Source: Agelaius tricolor
Lineage: Eukaryota; Chordata; Aves; Passeriformes; Icteridae
Assembly: GCA_023055355.1 (NCBI GenBank)
Contig: JALJCS010000002.1
Span: 75,845,001 to 75,909,000 of the forward strand
DNA length: 64,000 nucleotides
Direction: 5' to 3'
Positions 1 through 12,651 of this stretch are shown in pieces. Below the pieces are notes generated by a model, which made no database searches, was not told where the DNA came from, and worked only from the letters and a program-made list of their open reading frames with translations. The translations under genes were made by a program, and so were the position numbers. Position 1 is the first letter of the stretch; each line of letters begins with the position of its first letter.

Positions 1-77
1 TCAGCATACTCTTGAGCTTTTAAGTCTACTATGTCTGAACTGTGGTTTCTTGTTTATCCTTTTTTTCTTTAGTTGGA

Positions 78-200
78 CTGTAATGTATGGTCTGTCAACC
101 TGTGAATCTTTTAAAGTATGATTCAGGTATTGTTGTATTCTTTACTGTGTAATAAAAATGTTAAAAAATCTGTATTCCTACCTTCTACATGGAGCTTCAT
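78..200 (+). terminator. Possible gene 3' end with polyadenylation signal
   Basis: A canonical AATAAA hexamer sits at 151-156. Two TGTA motifs, as used by cleavage factor CFIm, lie upstream at about 78-86, and T/GT-rich sequence follows. This is the usual layout of a vertebrate polyadenylation site, so the left edge could be the end of a 3' UTR from a + strand gene lying outside the window. AATAAA occurs often by chance in AT-rich DNA and no coding sequence precedes it here, so the call is weak. Confidence 0.25.
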
Positions 201-3004
201 TCCTGATGTTCCCTCTGTGAATGCTGCTTTATGAACCACTCGCCCCAGAGCATGAAAATGTCACTTGAAGTGCTGCCAGGGGTCACAGGGTCATGTAATG
301 TCTTTTTTTTTTCAGTTTCTGCATGAGACAGGACAGCCTTGGTGTCTAGCTCTTGAGGGCATCTCCTCTGACTTTCAGGTTATGGCTGTGTCCAGCTAAC
401 TCAGATCTGCTCCTTGTTTGTGGCAAGGAGAGACCTTATAAGAAAACCTCCAAAATGCCTAATCACTTTCATCAGCGATGTGCCTTGTCTTCAAAGTCAA
501 ACTAATGCCTAGATTAATTGCTGTCATAAAACATATCTATTTTTAATGGTTCCACTGCACTTGAGCTTTTGCACAGACCTCTACTTCTATTTTAAGCTTA
601 ATGGGAATACTCAGTAAGAAAGGGAAGCACCTTCCCAGAGGTGTAGACTGAGCAGTAACTTTTACAGCCCTTGTCCAGTGCAGTTCCCAAGGGTACTCTG
701 GTACATGCGGGGCTTAATTAACCATGCTGTCTCCAGAAGTAAATCCATCTCTAGTGTGATTGTTACAGAAATTAAGATTGCCCTAGCAGGAGGAGAACAT
801 CCTCAATGTGATTTCCATTTATATCCAATATTCAGTCCTAGCTCTGTACCATGGTCTGCTCCCAGGTACTTCCTGTGAGGATACAGACGTTGCTGATTGT
901 GTTCAAACACTGATGCATTGCCAGTGTAAACCATCCTCCATGGACCCTGTAATTCTCTTGCTTCTTGTTGCAGACACATAGCATTTTTTAAGACATGAAA
1001 TAATTACCTTGACCACAAAGATATTTAAATTGGGATTTGATAGCATCATTCCCCACCTCCCTCCCAGAAGGGAAGAGAAAGTGTGAGCATTGCAAAGCTA
1101 TTTGATCGATCAATTCTCTTTAGAAGGATCTTTTTTCAGTTTGTGTTTTTAGTAGAATCATAGATATATCCAAATATCCCTAAGACTCTTGATATGGAGC
1201 ATCAGCTCTTCACCTTGTTAAGCAGAGAGGAGGTATTTTTTGTTCATTTTGCAAGTTGGTGTAAGGTAAAGAGGACATGCAGCACCATAAATAAATGCAT
1301 TGTAAAGATATGTGAAATGCATTTTTATTTTTTTCGTGTCAGAACACCAGCACTGAACTAAACCCTCTTTTAAGGTTCTTGCTAGGCTTCTAGTAATTTG
1401 ATTCATTTCTCTTATCATCAGTACAATCTGTATTGTTGAAAGCATTTTGGTGTTTAGAGTTTCTGTTAAGGCTGTTCTTGAGCAGGCCCAGTGTTTGTGA
1501 ATGACCACCTGGAAGTCAGGAGCTCTCCTGTGCCTCAGTAGGGAACGTGGCTTTGGTTCTGGATGGGGCCACTGCCAAGTGAGAGTTGATTTTTGACCCT
1601 TCCAGATACACTGCCATTAAATGGCATTTAAAGTGGAAAGGGAATTTGAACAGAGACTTGTCAGTGTTCAAACCACAGGCTTCAGAGAGCAGAAAATAAT
1701 TGTCAGCCTACAGCATGCATTGGGGAATGCTAACTATGAAGAGTGAGAGATTCTGCCCTCAGATTGATTTTTTTCTGTGTGCTAAACTGCAGTGCCTAAC
1801 TTTGTAAGCTGAGGTAAAATGTAGACTAATTTACCATTTTGACTCATTTCCCCCCCAATCCATAGGCTGTAAGTACCCCATCCTGTGTTAAGAGAGCACA
1901 CTCAGGAAGTGGTGTCAACTATGATAAATCTGCTTTCCTCTGCCTTAGTGTGAGACATCAGCCAAAACCAGGGTGATTTGCTTCATATTTTGGGATCTTC
2001 AGAGAAGTGGTGGCAAATTTAAAATATCTGTCAGAAGGAAAGGAAACCTGATAAGATTCAAGCCAGGAAATAACGTGTTTCTACTTCCACTGCCCTCTCT
2101 GAGGTGTACCGAGGAGGATTAGGTCACACTGACAAGCTGACTGAAGAGCTGAGCAGTAAACTCGGGGTTTAAGTTTGTACTCCTTGCTGCAGCTGCTTTC
2201 CTGTAGTTCCCTTTTTTCTCCATCAGTTATTCCAGCTCTCAGACTGTTGATTCATGTGGTGTATGTGCCATGTTTGGAGCTTAATTTCCTCATGTATATT
2301 GGGCACAGCAGTAGGAACAAGCAGCAACCCCTGAATCCCTGGGTTTTCCCTTACAAGTCTTTAGTCTTGGCATGCAAGGTCAGTACCAGTACTGAGCTTG
2401 AGAAGAACCAGAGACACTCTCCTCATTGCCTCAAGGCAGAGCCCTTGTCCCTGACATGTAGCCACTGTCTCAGGCAGAGAGAAGCCCTTTCTGAATGGGT
2501 CACCAATGGCAGTGAATTTTGCTGTTCCCCTCCTACAGCCAAAGAAATGCCCTGTGATGGAAGACAGAGCCAGCTGAGCACTGATCCTGTTCACTTCCTG
2601 CTCTCAGAAGGGTTTCCCCCCACTCCTTCCCATGTCTTCTGCTCACCAGTCTGGTTCACAGGACCTTGCTGTCTGACCCAGTCCCCTCCAGATCAGCACA
2701 TCTGCTCTGGTTGCTGCAACCCACATAGCACTGCAATGAACAGTTAAGGGCTGAATAGTTAAGGACTTCATTTCTGCATATCCCTTGCTCTGCTGTCCCT
2801 ATTTGCTGCCTCCCCCAGCTCACTGCACCAGGAGGCTTTGTTTGGGAGGGAAAAGAAGGAGCTGCTGAGGCGAGGGTGGCTGGAAGGAAAGCCAAGGTAC
2901 TAAGGCTCACTAGGTGATTCTGAACCAGGCTGGGCCACGTTGGGCTGCATGAGAGGACATCTGTGGGTTTTCCTTGCTGTCTCTGCCCTTGCTTTGTCCT
3001 GCAG
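201..3004. other. Non-coding stretch, nothing recognised
   Basis: No exon with good splice signals, no repeat family and no RNA gene is recognised here. The longest open stretch (about 2175-2747, +) lacks an ATG at its start and has random-looking composition rich in Cys, Ser and Pro. GC content rises moderately from about 2400 onward, towards the candidate exon that follows. Confidence 0.5.
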
Positions 3005-3109
3005 GTCTGAGGACTGTGCTGCCATTTTTTCATGATATAAAGGAGTTAACAGTGCTTCCACATCTGCAAAAGCATGTTGAGGCCATCAGAGAAAAGGGCA
3101 GTGTGCAAG
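3005..3109 (+). CDS. Candidate internal coding exon, unknown protein
   Basis: A pyrimidine-rich tract ending in CTGCAG (to 3004) precedes a 105-bp segment that ends at a consensus donor, CAAG|GTAAGT, at 3110. Two of the three frames are closed. The third is fully open and reads as a protein-like segment beginning LRTVLPFFHDIKEL and ending AIREKGSVQ, with balanced hydrophobic and charged residues. Both flanking introns would be phase 1, and the length is a multiple of three. The next good acceptor downstream (ending 3730) continues the frame to a stop. No family is recognised. It could equally be a non-coding RNA exon or chance. Confidence 0.3.
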
Positions 3110-3730
3110 GTAAGTATTTATTCTAACAGCAGGACACCTATCTTGAGGGTACTTGAAAAAAAGAGTCAGGATAGAGCAGAGGAATGTAAACATGCTGGCT
3201 TTGAAGGCTAGGACCATCTTGTTCAGTCTAGATCAAACACCAGCTTCTAGGCATGGGCATGAGCCCAAGAGCACACGAAGTGCATGCACAGTTCAGTGAG
3301 CACACTGGTGTCCCTGGGCTGCACCAGGCAGACACTAACAGCAAAGGAGGAATTAAGCACCAGAGCACACTGACAGAGTTATGTTTCCTTAGAAATCATT
3401 AAACCCAAAGGCGAGTTGTTTTATAAAGGAAACACCCTGTGTAAAGTGCAAGAGATGAGAAATGACAGGGAATTGGCTCCTAACCATACTATGGGCTTGG
3501 AAAAAGCAGCAGATGTAGACTTGTGCAATTTTCTAGCATGTAATTTGTTTTTACATTATGTACAACTTGAGGTAAAATACACTGAGACCCTGTCCCACAG
3601 CTCATGTTAGACAGGCAGCATGGCTGTGTAAAGATGGTTTCTAGTTCTCTCCATCCTGTAGAGCTGGCTCCTCTCAGGGGCAGTCAGTATGTGTGAGAAC
3701 AAAGCGTGCTGAGAGCTGCTTTTCCTACAG

Positions 3731-3825
3731 GCCATGGCTGCTCAGAGCCCAACAGCTTCTACAGGGCCGCAGCCAGCCCAGACACAGGGGCTGGGAAGAG
3801 CACACACATTCAGGCTGCACCATAA
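3731..3825 (+). CDS. Candidate terminal coding exon joined to 3005-3109
   Basis: A strong acceptor (pyrimidine tract, then TTTTCCTACAG ending at 3730) opens this segment. If spliced from the donor at 3110 through a 620-bp intron, the split codon becomes GGC (Gly) and the frame continues for 30 codons, starting HGCSEPNSFYRAA, to TAA at 3823-3825. A variant polyadenylation hexamer ATTAAA is at 4125-4130 and AATAAA at 4812-4817. In another frame an ATG at 3734 in a good Kozak context (gccATGg) opens 60 codons to 3916, so this could instead be a first coding exon. No homologue is recognised. Confidence 0.25.
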
Positions 3826-4872
3826 AGATGTTCTTTTCCCCTATATTTCCACTGTAATAAGGAAGACATGCTCTGAAGCAGCCTGGGTCTCTCCACTCTC
3901 CTCCACTCCCAAGTAGGCAACAAGACAGGAAGCCATGCAGCTTCCTGTGCCCCACTCTGTGATGCTGTTGTAGCAGTTTTTGTAGAGCACTTGGAAGAAA
4001 ACTCCGGTCGAATCTTTTCTTCTTTGCATCTTACAAAGACCAAACGGATGCTTTAAGTCATTTTGTTGTTGTTGTTTTTGTTGGTTTTATTTCTGGAGGG
4101 GAGAAAACCACAAGAAAGACTGACATTAAAGCTTCTCTGGAGGCTCCTTTTGTGTGCACGTATGTCCAGCCTTGTGCTCCGAGGCAGAGCGCGTTGCCCT
4201 CAGCACAAAACGTCTGCCACCCATGTGAGCTCGTGCACTGTGGTTTGCATTGCTGTGCTCTCAATACCCCTCCCAAAGCAGCCCCTTAGGTCCCATGGCC
4301 AAGCTCTTTAAATGTTTAAACGGTGTTTAAATGTTCTCTGAAATTTTTTCACTTTAAATGTTTTTGGGGGCTTTTTTTAAACTAATGCAAAAAACATTTC
4401 TTGAAGCCTGACGTCAGTTGTGGTTGATGGGCTTTGTTTATTCATGCCAGTTAACAGGCTAAGTGGAGATCTACTGTACTTTTGCAAGCAATCTTAATCC
4501 CTTCGACTGAATAGCAAGAAGAAAAAGATGGGTTGACAGAGGCAGTTAGCAGAGATCATACTTACACATGTTTGTTTTCAGTAATTAGTCACAGTGTTAA
4601 TAGAAACATCCACTTTAAGCAAAGACGGCTGATTTGCACAAACAGTGGGCCATATGCTCTGGTGGGTGTGGAAGGGGGTTGATAAAGCTAAAAAACTTTT
4701 CAGGAATTTTTATATGTGAAAACCTGCTATTATATTTATTCATTTATTTATCCAGTGTAATTATTTTTGTGCCAGTTAGGGTTTGCAATATTTTCTGCTT
4801 CAAAACATCAGAATAAAAACAGAGGTCTCCATGTTCACCTTGTCTGTCTCTCTTCTCTCTCCCCCGCCTCAT

Positions 4873-4874
<2 letters not shown>
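3826..4874. other. Possible 3' UTR or intergenic sequence
   Basis: If the exon pair upstream is real, this holds its 3' UTR, with ATTAAA at 4125-4130 and AATAAA at 4812-4817. Otherwise I see only a short (TTG)n run near 4064-4077 and AT-rich sequence with repeated TTTAAATGTT motifs at about 4310-4365. No coding signal is supported. Confidence 0.3.

Positions 4875-4904
<30 letters not shown>
4875..4904. repeat. (CA)15 microsatellite
   Basis: Fifteen perfect CA dinucleotides are present, preceded by a C/T-rich run from about 4840. It is a typical polymorphic vertebrate microsatellite. Confidence 0.97.
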
Positions 4905-4907
<3 letters not shown>

Positions 4908-7900
4908 CAAGGGAGTTTTTAAGTGGCTGTCTATTGCTCAGGGCTTACATATGGATAGCATATGAAAATGAACTAGGCTGTAGGTGTTTTAACAATGTAA
5001 TTTAGATATGTTGCCTTTTTTACTTTTCCAATGGTGCCAGATGGGTTTTGCTGCCAGAGTATGAAAGCAACTGCTGCCTTTTACAAAGATTTATTATTTT
5101 TTGGTGATATGACAGACTAATACTAGTTCCAAAAGGGTAGATATGCTGAGTTGTTAACATACCCCTTTGATTCCAGCGTATTCTGTTCCTGTCAAGTGTA
5201 ATGGGGAAACTTCCTATATGTTATGAAATGCTATTCAGCTGCATGTCTCTCCAGTTTTGGATTTGGTTTTGATTTTTTTCCCTAAATAATAAAGCTAATT
5301 GTTTTAACTTCAAACAGAAGCCTTTTTTCTCAGACAAAATCATAGCTTCACTTTCATAAGGAGCTCATGATCACTCTAGGTTTTCAAGAGAGGGAACTGT
5401 TTGAGTTTGTGTTTTTGCTTTTGCTCACTGTTGTGTTTTTATGCATGTTTATGATTTACTCAGCATGATGCTTTTGACTTTGCTCGTGTGAAACATCAGA
5501 TATTTTGCAATGCATCCTCCTGCAGTAGGCTCAGAACAGAATCACATGCTCCAGCTCTGGGATGCATCCCTGACTACCTGTGGGAAGATGCCAACATAGA
5601 CAAGCATCTTCCTCTGAGTGTCCTCTGAGGCTGGTTGTCTGCCAACCATTCCCAGTGGGGCCTGGGCGCTTTGAGAAGGTTTGTTCATTTCTAAATCACA
5701 GCAGCCAAGTTGCAAAGCAATTCACCACTGAATCTACTGCCTGATGCAAAATATGACTCTCAGTTTTATTTACATCAATACTTTACAGTTATGAAACAAG
5801 TGCAGATCCATTTGAAAATCTAAAAGTGTGACAGAAATGAATTCACCACTTATATAACAAAAAAAACCCAGGCCCACACCATCCCGGCGCACACACGAAG
5901 ACGATGAGAGAAACAGTTCTGCACACCCACAGCTTCTTAGGCTGCCTTTCATTGCCCTCTTTGGTCATCCATGTCTTTGCACCATGGTTTGTTCCACAAA
6001 CTGTGTAATGTCTCTGTCGTGCAGGCTGCTCTTCACACAGAGGCTAAGTCCATAGTAGGGAAGTAAGGAAGGCAACCACTGGCAATGCCCAGTATTTCAG
6101 TGTAAGGCAGGGAAAAACTAATGGGTTAACAAGGTTGTAGTGCTGCAGAACAAAGAGAATAATCTGCTCTCCGTGTCCATGAGCAAAGGCAAAGAAAACA
6201 ATGAGCTGAAGTTGTAGCAATGTTTTAAGTTGCACACTGGGAAAAACATTTTCCTGGAAAGGATGTTGAAGCCCCACTAAGGACTACTGGGAGGGTTTGA
6301 AATCCCAGTGACAAGAGTGTTATTATGGTCAGGCTACACAAATGTCTGCCTGCCTGACTAGATATGGAGTCTGCCTTGGGACTAGGATGGACTGGATGAG
6401 TCCCAAAGTCCTGAGGGGCACCTGTTTCCCTGATTACTGCAGCAAACTGTCAGCATTATCCATCATTGCCCTTCTCATTTGCTCCACACAGGCAATGCCA
6501 TTTTCAAAAGTGTCTGCTGGATAGACTTCAGTTTGTAACCATGGCAGATGAGAGACCTTTTGCTGACTCCTTTCAGCTGCTTCCACGGTGCTGCTGTCAC
6601 AGCTGGCTGCTATTGGCCTGGGTTTGTGTGGCATTTGTAGAGCCCTTCATTCCTCTCACAAAGCCTCACAGCTGAGGGCTTTAGCTGGACACCACTGGTG
6701 GGCAAAGGCAGCTCAATGGACGGCCCACCTTGGCTCTGACACAGCTGCTGCTTGCAGGAAGCCAGCAGCCCCTGTGGTCCAGGTACATCTTTGCCTTCAC
6801 CAGCATGGCTGGCTTTCCTCAGGAGTGGTTTGGCTCTTTGCACCTGGGATCCCAAAGAGGAGATGTGCTGCGAGCAGAGATGAGGGTCCTAGACAGGGGG
6901 CAGGCTCCAGTCAGAAATGCTGGAGTCAAAGCCAGGCTGCTCTTGGCTCCCCTCCCAAACCAGGGTAAGAGCCTACCAGCAGTTTGACTTTGAGTCACTG
7001 TGGTAATTCATGTTTAAAATCATCATTCTTGGCACATGCACCAAAGATTAAAAGAAAACAGGAAAAATTCCTCTCTGAATGACAGCTTTACATACCATGA
7101 GGAAAAAAACCCACATAAAAATCTGATTTGAAGAACACAATTATAATATTTTACCCTCATTTCACTAACCATTTTATTGACTGAAAATGGAGCTACCTCA
7201 AGACTACAGATCTGAAGTGCTAACAAATTAAAACCATCCCCGAAGGAGAGAGACCACTAATCTGAAGCACGCCTCCCTAAAGAATTTCCGAAGATCTATA
7301 AATGCCATATGCTGAATAGACAGTATTTCTTTTAAGGTACAAGTAATTTTTTTTTTCCTGAATAACTGACCAAATGCAGTCAAAAAGGGAAGGAAAGAAG
7401 ACAAAGGACACCACATAAGAAAAATAAAAGTGCTATACCAGCATGAAATACCAGCCAACATGCATATGGGAACACTTATTTGATCATGTAAATATGCTTA
7501 TTTTATACAGTGAATATCCAAAAGTGATTGCATTTGCACTGATTCACTTAATGTAAGAAATAAAGTTGGCCCAATATCCATATTCCATAAACAGAGGTAA
7601 TAAATTAAAGAAGCTGAGGATCTTGCTGCCAAGGCACATTTAAAATATGAGTCAGAAAGAGAGCACAGCTAAGGAGAATTGAAGAAAAACTGAGAGAAAG
7701 AAAAAGCTGTTGTTTTGTAAATATAATTACTCTTTGAAATGCAGGAAATGGACACAAAGTGAAGACTCTTGCATGACTCTGGAGACCTTGACAGTGTTTC
7801 TCTTGATGGTCTAGAGAGGGATGGTGCCTCTCTCCTGGTGGAAACACCTGTCCCCTAACTCCTGCTCAGGTCTCCCAGCTCAGGAGATGAAGTTCTACAC

Positions 7901-8341
7901 TGTTGTGGCACGTCTGCAGGGTTGTGACTTGTGCTGGGTGTACTTCCCTTAATATCTTAAAATTACACTCTGCACTGTAATGAAATGCATGCACTCATGT
8001 TATGAAATACATAAATATAAACTGACAACACATATGTGCTTTAATATAAGACAGAGAATATCTAGGATGCTCTCAGTCTCTCAGTTCTCACCTTCATTCT
8101 GTGAGCAGCCAGTGAGTCCCAGGGAACATCAAGGAAAAGAATCACAGACTCTTTCAGGAGAATCCTCTTCTACATGAACTAGACTTGTGATAATTTCATA
8201 TGATATTAAACCTCTGGCAAAGTCCTCTTGAGATGCCTCAGAGCTGCCCAGAAAACAGAGATGTGAAAACATCAAGTATAGTTTGACACAAATGCAGCCC
8301 CTTGCAGCTCTCCCCTCTCTGTGAATAGCTAAACCAATGCT
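4905..8341. other. Non-coding stretch, nothing recognised
   Basis: No repeat family or convincing exon is seen. The piece around 6540-6990 is GC-richer and open in several frames on both strands. It has an acceptor-like CTTTCCTCAG near 6820 and a GTAAGA donor at 6965, but no frame has a protein-like composition that stands out. AATAAA hexamers (for example 5288-5293) are scattered and not interpretable alone. Confidence 0.5.
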
Positions 8342-8391
8342 ACTGAAACCCCACGTATGAGCTGAAACCCCATGTATGAGCTGAAACCCCA
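8342..8391. repeat. 19-bp tandem repeat, about 2.6 copies
   Basis: The unit gctgaaaccccatgtatga is repeated head to tail. The first copy differs at two positions and the third is partial (gctgaaaccccagatat). It is a small local duplication. A consensus-like donor (CTCAG|GTAAGA) follows at 8446, but all three frames across the repeat contain stops. Confidence 0.85.
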
Positions 8392-8668
8392 GATATATCC
8401 CTCAAAGTATATTTCAGCCTTGTATCATACCCTGGACAACCTCAGGTAAGAGGAGTTGTCAGATGGCTACCTCTGGTTACACTGACCTGTCTTCATTTTG
8501 GCCATGGGTACTGTGGAAGGCAACAGGGTTTCTTTGTAGCAGTTGACTTCCAATTTTCAGGCATTCAAGACAAAACGTCACTGACTAGTTAGTTTTGGAA
8601 GAGACTTTTGTTTCGAAAGGAATAGCACAAAAGTGTTCAGAGGAATAGGTCCTTGCTTGTCTGTTTCA

Positions 8669-8864
8669 GTGCACCTGCACAGTAAAAAAGGTTTTCCTCA
8701 TGTTCAGGTGGAACTTCCTGTGCATCAATTTCTGCCCACTGCCTCTTGTCCTATTGCTTGGCACCACTGAGAAGAGCCTGGCTCCATCGTCTTGACACCT
8801 TCCCTTCAGAGTCTGATAGACATTGGTGAGGTCCCCTCTCAGTCATCTCTTCTCGAGGCTAAAG
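8669..8864 (-). mobile_element. CR1 LINE fragment
   Basis: Read on the + strand, this matches the antisense of the CR1 3' region. Diagnostic phrases are the paraphrases of 'tcaggtggaacttcctgtg', 'cactgcctcttgtcctat', 'ggcaccactgagaagagcctg' and 'gaggtcccctctcag'. The element is therefore on the minus strand. It is truncated at both ends, about 200 bp long, and carries no functional ORF. It resembles the + strand copy at 27.3-27.75 kb, which contains the same segment in the opposite orientation. Confidence 0.88.
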
Positions 8865-11800
8865 AAAGTTCTTGACACTTAAGGCAGTGAACAAGCTCCT
8901 GAAAGGCAAACTGGTCTCAAGATGATGCCATGCAAATTTTTGGAGGAGCCTGGAAGTTGGTGGGATGAGATGCTGCTGTCCACTGTGCCATGTTGAAGCA
9001 AAGGAGGAGCTGCCAAGTGTGGCAGGAGCACAGGAGTGGGCTGCAGAGAGCTCACAGGTGGAGGCAGGAGAAGGGACAGCTGTGAGCAGGCATGGATGCT
9101 GCTCGTGCCTTGAAACCAGGGTACAGGCCTCTCTGGGGAATCAAATCATTCTTGGATGACATCCACTTAGAAATTCTTCCTCAGTAAAAGGCAGAGGTTT
9201 TCACTCAGCAGACTGCTTGGGAAGGCTTTCATCCCTTTTTTTTCCAGTCATTTTTCCCTCCTTGTACCAAGTGCTAGCCCCCAGCCTGCTTTTCCTGATG
9301 CAAGCCATGTGGGCTGGAGAGCTGTTCTGCAGTAAATACTATCTGGGAACCATGTCTTTGTGCACTGCAAGTATTTGTCACTCTTCAGGCCATAAACTTC
9401 CCAAGGAATCTTATTTTTCCTGTTAATATGGAAACTGAAAATTACAGAAACTCCTCACTAAAATGATGATGTTATCTTATTTCCTGTGTAACATGGATTG
9501 ACATGTACATATGCTGCTGACATGTCAGAAAAGCAGCTATCTGCTCTCAGGCTTGCTAGAGCCCACTCATAGGACACAGTTCCAGACTGAGTGAAGAAAA
9601 AGGGTGTTACTGTGAAAAATCCAGGATATGTTTCTCAAAGGCAAGTGAATTCTTTCATTTCAAGATTAAGAAAAAATCCCCCTGCAAATAACTTAGAGTG
9701 GTTAAGAGGAAATATCTAACTGGAGTTCACTAAAGGAAGCTCTACCATTAAAAATGTCCTGAAAAAAGGAAGGCTTTATGAATGACAGACACAATACACA
9801 ATAAAAATCAATAGGGTTTTCATCTTTCTCTTATACATGCCTCTAAGGATAAGTTATCTCTTTCTTCTCAATTCACACTGGGATAGCAGCAAATACTGAA
9901 ACAAGCACACATGACTGTATGCACATACCAACATCTTCATGTTAATTTTCTCTTTCATCTTCATATGTCATCCATAAGTTTTTTTATTTCATTTGAACTG
10001 AAGCCAAAGATATTTTAAAATATCAAACATTTACTGCAAAACAATTGGCCAAACCAAATTTCTGTCCATTCTCATTAAAAAAATATGTAATTAATAATTT
10101 CAGAATGCTTTGGTTCTGTTTTAGATATTTATATTTTTAAACTCTTTTAAGAGTATAAATCAGTTGCACTTTTGAAATTGCAGTCATCTGAAAATGACAA
10201 CCCATGTTGTTTTGGAAAGATGTGATGCAGTCTCTTACTGTTCCTGTAGCTTAAAGCCATTGTTCAAATGAGACTCAGAAGAAAATCAGCTTCACCCTAC
10301 AGGTAGATTTAAGGTGTAGTGATCTACTATTCACTATAAAACAATCACAGAATTTACACAAAAGTTTGCTGGACAATTCACTGTAGCTCGATCTTAGGTA
10401 GGGCCATTAATTTATATATTGTAATAGATATCTTTACTGCCCTGTGGATGCAAGGACATGCTGGCAAATATCACCTGAGAAGAAGACAGATAGTTCCAAA
10501 ATCTCCTGCTGCTCTCAGGCACGGGAGAATAGACACAAAATCTGGTCTGAAAGCTTTCTTTTCCAGAGATTTTACAGCAACACCTAAGGTAAAAGGCATT
10601 TTCTTGCTTTCTGGCAAAACAAGGCATGCTTTAAGCAGTTTTGAAGCTTTAAGCTACAAAAGAAGTTGTTCCTGCTGCTCACATTTGCAGGTGAGAAGGC
10701 AGCTGGTACCACTGATGGCATGAGAGGAGAAAGGGAAGAGGCATCAGGCAGGCATGGAGGGAATGGAGGATACGGTCAGTCCATGGAAATGGGCTGCTCC
10801 CACTGCAAGTTCTCATGCTAAAAATGTGTCTAAGTAGTCCACCAGTCACAAGGGTTTCAGGCTTGTTTGGTAGTGTGTTTTTTGGCAGCATCATTAGGAT
10901 TTGCCTTAAACTCATGCAGGTGCTCTTTAAGAAATTCACCTTCAAAATATATAGTTTGAAAACCTCTTAATGTGGATAATGTTTTTTACAAATTTTCCTG
11001 ACAGTATTTTGAAGAACAAAAAGTTGCACAGACTTTCTATCATGGGAGCAGGACAAGTATTTCAGCTGCATGGGGTGTGATATATCATTTATTCTGGCAA
11101 GCAGGGCTATATATTTGAATGTGTGAAGAAAAAAGAGGACATAAAATTCCCTAGAACTGTGATTTAATTGCAAAGATGAACAAAACAACAAAATAAGGGG
11201 GGGAAAAAGGGATTGCTGTATTTGTATACTTCAATTAACTGGTATTTTATGGTAGAATTAGGCATAACTTCAGCTATATATTGACTGGTCAAGTTTCTAA
11301 CAAGCTTTTTCACCCTAAGGAATTTTTGCTACTGAAAACATTTTATTGTATCAGGCATAATTCTGCAGCAGATTCCTTCTAAAAAAGGCCTTGGTTCAAA
11401 TGAAAGTCTTTCTTTATTGAGGAATCAATGTAACCTAGTAGCAATCCTTGAGGGCAGACCAGTGAAATGAGAAAAAACAAATTATTATTCCTGCTCATGT
11501 TTTGTTTTGTTAGATTTTTTTTCAGCTAGTGAAACTTGAGGAAACAGTGTGAAGATTTTTGATTATTTGTTTCTATTAAAAGATCAGGTCCTGCTTTCCA
11601 CTGGAGTACACTCAAGTGTATTATAACAAGATGTCTGTTATCTTCAACAAACTAAAGCTATCAGCATTTACTCCAGCATGAGAACAGATTCTGCCTACAG
11701 AGTGAAAGGACACAATTCTGCCCTGAGGCTTAATTTGTCCTTTTTATAAAGTGACCTAAATAAAGCCTCGATGCCACCAGGAGAACAGCAGGTTTTGAGT

Positions 11801-12108
11801 AAGGCACAGACACCATTTTCTGTGTGACTGCTTCTCATCTTTGTAATGCATAGCTGCATGTGTGGGATGGCAGCAAGACTAGCAGCTTTGCTGTCACCAA
11901 GTCTGAAAACCCTCTGCAGTTGAAAGGTCTACTCTTCTGAATGCTCTACATTTCCTAAAATGCATTTTCTTATTGAGAAATTGGTGTGCCTTACATGGGT
12001 GTGGGGCAGGGCTAGTGTTCAGCATTTTGGGAGATTTTAGTAAGCAGTTGCACGTAGCAACCTCAGGAGGCAAACCAAGCACATCTGTTATAGGGGCTGC
12101 ACAATTTT
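8865..12108. other. Non-coding AT-rich stretch
   Basis: No repeat family or gene is recognised. The segment 9950-10260 is especially AT-rich and contains an inverted TTAAAATATC/ATATTTTTAA-like pattern. A short open stretch at 10448-10723 (+) lacks supporting splice context on its left. I see nothing else that I can support. Confidence 0.5.
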
Positions 12109-12522
12109 CACAGAATCATGGTATCATTAGGTTTTAATCATTAGGTTTTAAATGACCAACTTTTGACCAAGCACCACGCTGTCAACTAAACTGTAGCACT
12201 AAGTGGCAGATCCAGTTGTTTCTTGAACATCTTGAGCACCTCCAGGGGTGGTGACTCCACCACCTACCTGAGCAGCTCATTCCAATGCTTAAGAGCCCTT
12301 TCCATGAAGAAATTCTTCCTGATGTCCAACCTGAACCTCCTTGGTGCAGGCTGAGGCCATGTCCCCTTGTCCTGTCAGGAGTCATCTGGGAGAAGAGACT
12401 GATCCCCACCTTGCCACAACCTCTGTTCAGGTTGTACAGAGCAATAGGGTCTCCCCTGAGCCTCCTTTTTACCCAGGCTAAACAACCTCAGTTCCCTCAG
12501 CTGTTTATCATAGGACACAAGA
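12109..12522 (-). mobile_element. CR1 LINE 3' fragment
   Basis: The + strand reads as an antisense CR1 3' end. It starts with 'cacagaatcatggtatcatt', followed by the phrases 'caccacctacctgagcagct', 'gaagaaattcttcctgatgt', 'ccccttgtcctgtcaggag' and 'aagagactgatccccacc'. The terminal repeat lies at the left, so the element runs on the minus strand, with its 3' end near 12109 and a 5' truncation near 12522. A 14-bp direct duplication (atcattaggtttta) near its 3' end is a local change. No intact ORF remains. Confidence 0.93.
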
Positions 12523-12651
12523 TTTTACTGGGGTTTGCAGGCAATTGTTATTTGACCTGTCTAATGCACAGGGTTGGAGAGCAACACTTGAAAGACCAGT
12601 TAAGAAAGAAACAGACTGCTCTGGGAAACGCAGGCTCGGAAAGTAAAGGAG

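Noticed and set aside
2175..2747. 190-codon open stretch on +
   Set aside because: It starts at TTG rather than ATG, has random-looking Cys/Ser/Pro-rich composition and lacks splice or promoter support. A similar-length open stretch is expected in a 64-kb window.
6588..6987. Overlapping open frames on both strands with a GTAAGA site
   Set aside because: A GC-richer patch is open in several frames at once. The acceptor is mediocre and no frame is distinctive.
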